DNA of 14,702 nt from Frankiaceae bacterium (GTDB lineage Bacteria; Actinomycetota; Actinomycetes; Frankiales; Frankiaceae). The stretch covers positions 1-14,702 of the forward strand of contig JAVEDQ010000213.1 of assembly GCA_030840885.1 (NCBI GenBank), in the 5' to 3' direction. The notes beneath the pieces were generated by a model that saw only the letters and a list, made by a program, of their open reading frames with translations, was not told where the DNA came from and did not search any database. The position numbers and the translations under genes were made by a program. This document shows, in pieces, positions 11,814-14,702 of this stretch (position 1 is its first letter; each line of letters starts with the position of its first letter).

Positions 11814-14702
11814 CTAGGGGCCGACGTAGTTCACGATGAGCTGCGGCCGATTGGTGGCGGCTTCCTTGGAGTTGAAGAACCGCTGCGTGGTGTCAGCGTC
11901 GGTCAACACCACCGAGTAGGTGCCGTTCCCGGTCACGAAACCAGTCACATCGAAGGTGTTGTACACGCCGCTCGTCAGCCCGGACTTCGTCGACAGAGCC
12001 GGTCCGGGGGCCGGCTGGTTGTTCCATGTCAGCGTGGCTTCATTCCAGCTCGTGTCGGTCTTGCTGGCGGTGACGACCACTGTGCTCGGTGCCACGGACT
12101 GGGAGTACAACCGCAGGCTCGCCGTGACGTTCGTGGCACCTGGCGGAAGACCGGCCACCGTGAACTTGGTGTAGGCCCGCCGCTCACTCGTCCCACCGTT
12201 GATGTTGATCGATGCATCGCTCGGGTGGGTTCCGGTCGGGTTGCCCTTCGACGTGTAGCTGTCGTCGGTGGGGGTCAGCGTGAGGGTGCCGGGAGCGCCG
12301 CTGCCCGGAGTGACCGTGATGACCTGACTGTTGGTCGGTTCGATGTTGCCGGCGACGTCGCTGGAGAAGGCCCTCACCGTCGAGGTCGTGGTCAGGCTGA
12401 ACGGCTGCGTGTAGGTGGTGGCGGTCGGGCTGATCGCCGGGTCCGACCCATCGACGGTGTAGCGCGTCTTGGCGAGCCCGGAACCTCCCGCATCGCTCGC
12501 CGCCAGCGTCACCAAAACGGGGCTCGGGTAGGCGTCGGTGCCGCACGGGTCACCCGCGGTGCCGCACTTGAAGGGCGTCGTCGGGGCCACGGTGTCGATC
12601 TGCACCGCCTGGCTGACCGTCGGACCCCGTCCACCGGCACCGTTGGTTGAGAAGGCTCGCACGGTCGCGGTGGTGGCGACGCTGAACGGCGCCGTGTAGG
12701 TCGTCGCCGTGGAGCTCGTGGCCGGGTCGGTGCCATCCGTCGTGTAGCGCGTGGAGCCGACTCCGGAGCTACCGATTCCGCTGGCCGTCAGGCTGACGGT
12801 GACGGGTGAGGTCCTGTACCAGGTCGCGCACGCTCCGCCGTTGCAGGTCACGGACGTAGTCGGGGAGGAGGTATCCACCTGCACCACTTGCGACTGTGGC
12901 GTCTCGGCGTTGGCCGCGTTGTCGGTGGAGAGGTACTTCACCGTGCTGGTGGAAGCCACGGAGAAGGGTGCGGTGTAGGTCCTGGCGGTCGAGCTGGAGC
13001 TCGGGTCCGAACCGTCGGTCGTGTAGCGGGTGGACGCGACGCCGGCCCCACCGGTGTCGGTCGCCGTCAGGGTCACGGAGACGGCCGAGGTGTAGAAGCC
13101 GGACGAGCAGGTGGCGCCGTTGCAGCGGATCGCCGTCGTCGGGGCGACGGTGTCACCTGGCGCCGGGTTGACGCTGATCGCTTGCGAGTTGGTGGGCTCG
13201 ACATTCCCCGCCCTGTCGGTGGAGATGTACTTGACGGTGCTGGTCGAAGCGACCGAGAAGGGTGCGGTGTAGGTGATGGCGGTCGAGCTGGAGCTCGGGT
13301 CGGAACCGTCGGTGGTGTAGCGGGTGAGCGCCACGCCCGAGCCGCCGGTGTCCGCCGGCGACAGGGCCACCGAGACACTGCTCGAGTACGTGCTGGCGCA
13401 CGGCCCCCCGTTGCAGCTGATCGACGTGGTGGGTGTGTTCTTGTCCACCTGGACCAGCCTGCTGTTCACTGCCTCGGCTTGGCCGGCTTTGTCCACCGAG
13501 AAGAACTTGACCGTCGTCGTCGCGTTGACCGGGATGGGCCCGCTGTAGATGGTCGAGCTGGTGGTCGGGGTCGTCCCGTCGGTCGTGTAGTAGGTCTTGT
13601 CGACGCCGGCGCCGCCGGTGTCGGTCGCGCTCAGCGTCACGGATACCGGTGTGGTGTTGTTCCAGCCGCTCGCATTAGCGGCCGGCGAGAGCGTGGCGGT
13701 CGTGGTCGGCGGCGTGGTGTCAGCTGCCGGAGTGCCGTGGCAGGCGGTGGTACCCGAGTCCGTGTAGGAGGACCCCGCGATCGGCACGAAATTGAAGTCG
13801 TAGCTGGCAGCGTGCAGTCCCATCTTCAGGACGCCGAAGGTGTTGTCGTTGGAGGCCTGGCTGTTGGCGTTCCGCGGCGACCGCAATGGCATGAAGCTCT
13901 CGCCGCCGGTGCCCACGATGAACTGTCGGATGCCGTTGGCCGTGTCGAGCCCGCCGGCGGGGTTCTGCTGAGCGAACCGCTCGTAGAAGTGCTGGTGGCC
14001 GGTGAGGACGACGTCGGCCTTGGCGGCGTAGAGGTCCTTCATCCACGCGTCCGTCGTGTCGTCGCTTCCGCCGCCGTACGAGTACCACCGCGGCTCGTGC
14101 CAGTAGGCCATGGTGCAGGCCGTCTTGTTCGTGGCCAGGTCGGTCTTGAGCCAGGTCTCCTGCGCACTACCCGCGCCGCATCCGGCAGTTCCGCCGATGG
14201 GGGACTGGTTGTAGGGGGACTGCCCATAACAGAGTTCGGAATTCAGCGCGACGATGTGCCAGGCCCCGAGGTTGAAGCTGTAGTAGCCCTTGGCCGGGTC
14301 GCCGGCGCTCGCCCCGAAGTAGCTGAAGTACGCGCTCGCGTTGTGGGCGCTCGGGCAGTTCGTGCCGCCGCTGGTCTGGTATTCGTGGTTGCCCGGAACG
14401 GGATTCGTGACGGCTTTCTGCGCCCCCCAGGTCGGGTTGTAGACCTGCTGGAAGGCGCTCAGGCCGCCGCAGTTGTACTGCTCGTCACCGAGCGGCAGGA
14501 CCGCGTCGACCGGACCGACGGCGCCGCCCAGCGCGAGCAGGTTCGCGGTCGCCTTCTGCCGGCAGTCGGTCGCGTCGCCGTCGCCGCCGTTGTATCCGGA
14601 GTTTGCCGGGTCGCACGCGATGTCCCCGACCGTCGCAATGACCGGGTCGCCGGTGAGGGCCGCCTGAACTCGCGGCGAGCTCGTCGTGCTGAGCGCGGGG
14701 AG
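11814..14702 (-). CDS. Modular calcineurin-like metallophosphoesterase, five Ig-like repeats and DNRLRE module (5' partial)
   Basis: The frame is open from the window edge to a TAG at 11814, giving 962 visible residues; the N-terminus and presumed signal peptide are missing. Metal-binding motifs occur in order: GDIACD (near 14612-14627), GDEQY (near 14475-14489), GNHEY (near 14379-14393), YWHEP (near 14100) and GHQHF (13986-14000), the full di-metal set of calcineurin-like phosphoesterases. Then come five tandem modules of about 93 residues with the pattern PTT...YTTDGSDP...Y..PFSV..T.TVK..S.D.AGN.E, resembling chitobiase C-terminal/Fn3-associated Ig-like domains. The end (about 12290-11817; TDDSYTSKG...AYTKFTVAGLP...SWNEATLTWNNQPAPG) is a DNRLRE/CBM96-like module. 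Cys pairs fit an extracellular protein. It is predicted to be a secreted phosphomonoesterase or phosphodiesterase held on glycans; the substrate is unknown. Confidence 0.9.
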   Translation of the reverse strand, partial: LPALSTTSSPRVQAALTGDPVIATVGDIACDPANSGYNGGDGDATDCRQKATANLLALGGAVGPVDAVLPLGDEQYNCGGLSAFQQVYNPTWGAQKAVTNPVPGNHEYQTSGGTNCPSAHNASAYFSYFGASAGDPAKGYYSFNLGAWHIVALNSELCYGQSPYNQSPIGGTAGCGAGSAQETWLKTDLATNKTACTMAYWHEPRWYSYGGGSDDTTDAWMKDLYAAKADVVLTGHQHFYERFAQQNPAGGLDTANGIRQFIVGTGGESFMPLRSPRNANSQASNDNTFGVLKMGLHAASYDFNFVPIAGSSYTDSGTTACHGTPAADTTPPTTTATLSPAANASGWNNTTPVSVTLSATDTGGAGVDKTYYTTDGTTPTTSSTIYSGPIPVNATTTVKFFSVDKAGQAEAVNSRLVQVDKNTPTTSISCNGGPCASTYSSSVSVALSPADTGGSGVALTRYTTDGSDPSSSSTAITYTAPFSVASTSTVKYISTDRAGNVEPTNSQAISVNPAPGDTVAPTTAIRCNGATCSSGFYTSAVSVTLTATDTGGAGVASTRYTTDGSDPSSSSTARTYTAPFSVASTSTVKYLSTDNAANAETPQSQVVQVDTSSPTTSVTCNGGACATWYRTSPVTVSLTASGIGSSGVGSTRYTTDGTDPATSSTATTYTAPFSVATTATVRAFSTNGAGGRGPTVSQAVQIDTVAPTTPFKCGTAGDPCGTDAYPSPVLVTLAASDAGGSGLAKTRYTVDGSDPAISPTATTYTQPFSLTTTSTVRAFSSDVAGNIEPTNSQVITVTPGSGAPGTLTLTPTDDSYTSKGNPTGTHPSDASININGGTSERRAYTKFTVAGLPPGATNVTASLRLYSQSVAPSTVVVTASKTDTSWNEATLTWNNQPAPGPALSTKSGLTSGVYNTFDVTGFVTGNGTYSVVLTDADTTQRFFNSKEAATNRPQLIVNYVGP
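12300..13721 (-). repeat. Five tandem about 280-bp modules encoding Ig-like repeats
   Basis: Approximate module limits on the minus strand are 13721-13441, 13440-13152, 13151-12873, 12872-12597 and 12592-12300. Modules 2-5 share the motif (T)RYTxDGxDP. Modules 2 and 3 are the closest: 13237-13326 and 12943-13032 differ at only 7 of 90 positions by direct comparison. Confidence 0.85.

Noticed and set aside
12300-13721. Tandem repeats as a CRISPR or intergenic satellite array
   Set aside because: The units are about 280 bp, in frame and encode homologous Ig-like protein modules, so they are protein repeats.
14109-14111. ATG at 14111 as start of the phosphoesterase gene
   Set aside because: The frame stays open to the window edge and the upstream residues contain the essential GD, GDEQY and GNHEY motifs, so the gene begins outside the window.
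1-14702. Defence island, prophage, transposon or secondary-metabolite cluster
   Set aside because: No transposase, integrase, nuclease/toxin, phage structural gene, PKS/NRPS or attachment-site signal was found on either strand.

Overview
The window is about 70% GC by eye, with dense genes, strong GC bias at third codon positions and frequent GTG/TTG starts. Together with a class E sortase, a DUF1707 protein, long Ala/Pro/Thr linkers and lipoprotein signal peptides, this points to a high-GC Gram-positive actinomycete. Genus cannot be read from the sequence. No rRNA, tRNA, CRISPR array, insertion sequence or phage gene was found, so this looks like ordinary chromosome rich in cell-surface and secreted functions.

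Left part (1-6002). After the tail of a probable aldo/keto reductase comes a leftward surface-protein operon, read from 4041 down to 125. It encodes a 128-aa secreted Gly/Ser/Thr-rich protein with an LPFTG cell-wall sorting signal, a membrane-anchored DUF4012 protein, and an M1-type (HEXXH-X18-E) zinc metallopeptidase-like lipoprotein. Divergent from it is a class E sortase, the obvious candidate to anchor the LPFTG protein. Downstream on the plus strand are a 67-aa membrane protein, a 150-aa membrane protein with a two-CXXC zinc-ribbon-like motif, and a 61-aa DUF1707 protein. The best structural signal in the window lies here: a perfect 19-bp inverted repeat inside the first 20 codons of the DUF4012 gene, with a second hairpin just in front of its start codon.

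Middle (6003-8303). Convergent with the DUF1707 gene is a leftward SPFH/slipin membrane protein, preceded by a leftward stand-alone ATP sulfurylase (sat). Both gaps carry stem-loops.

Right part (8337-14702), all leftward. It holds a GH5 glycoside hydrolase lipoprotein with an N-terminal beta-sandwich-like module, a CPA-type monovalent cation:proton antiporter, and a large secreted calcineurin-like metallophosphoesterase cut by the window edge. The phosphoesterase has five tandem Ig-like (chitobiase/Fn3-associated type) modules and a C-terminal DNRLRE module. A strong 21-bp imperfect hairpin separates it from the antiporter.

Most products act at or outside the membrane: wall anchoring, proteolysis, glycan hydrolysis, phosphate release, membrane organisation and ion homeostasis. 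I see no defence system or biosynthetic cluster. The most testable novelties are the hairpin-controlled or template-switch-derived start of the DUF4012 gene, the compact LPFTG/sortase E surface locus with apparently leaderless plus-strand genes, and the modular phosphoesterase.
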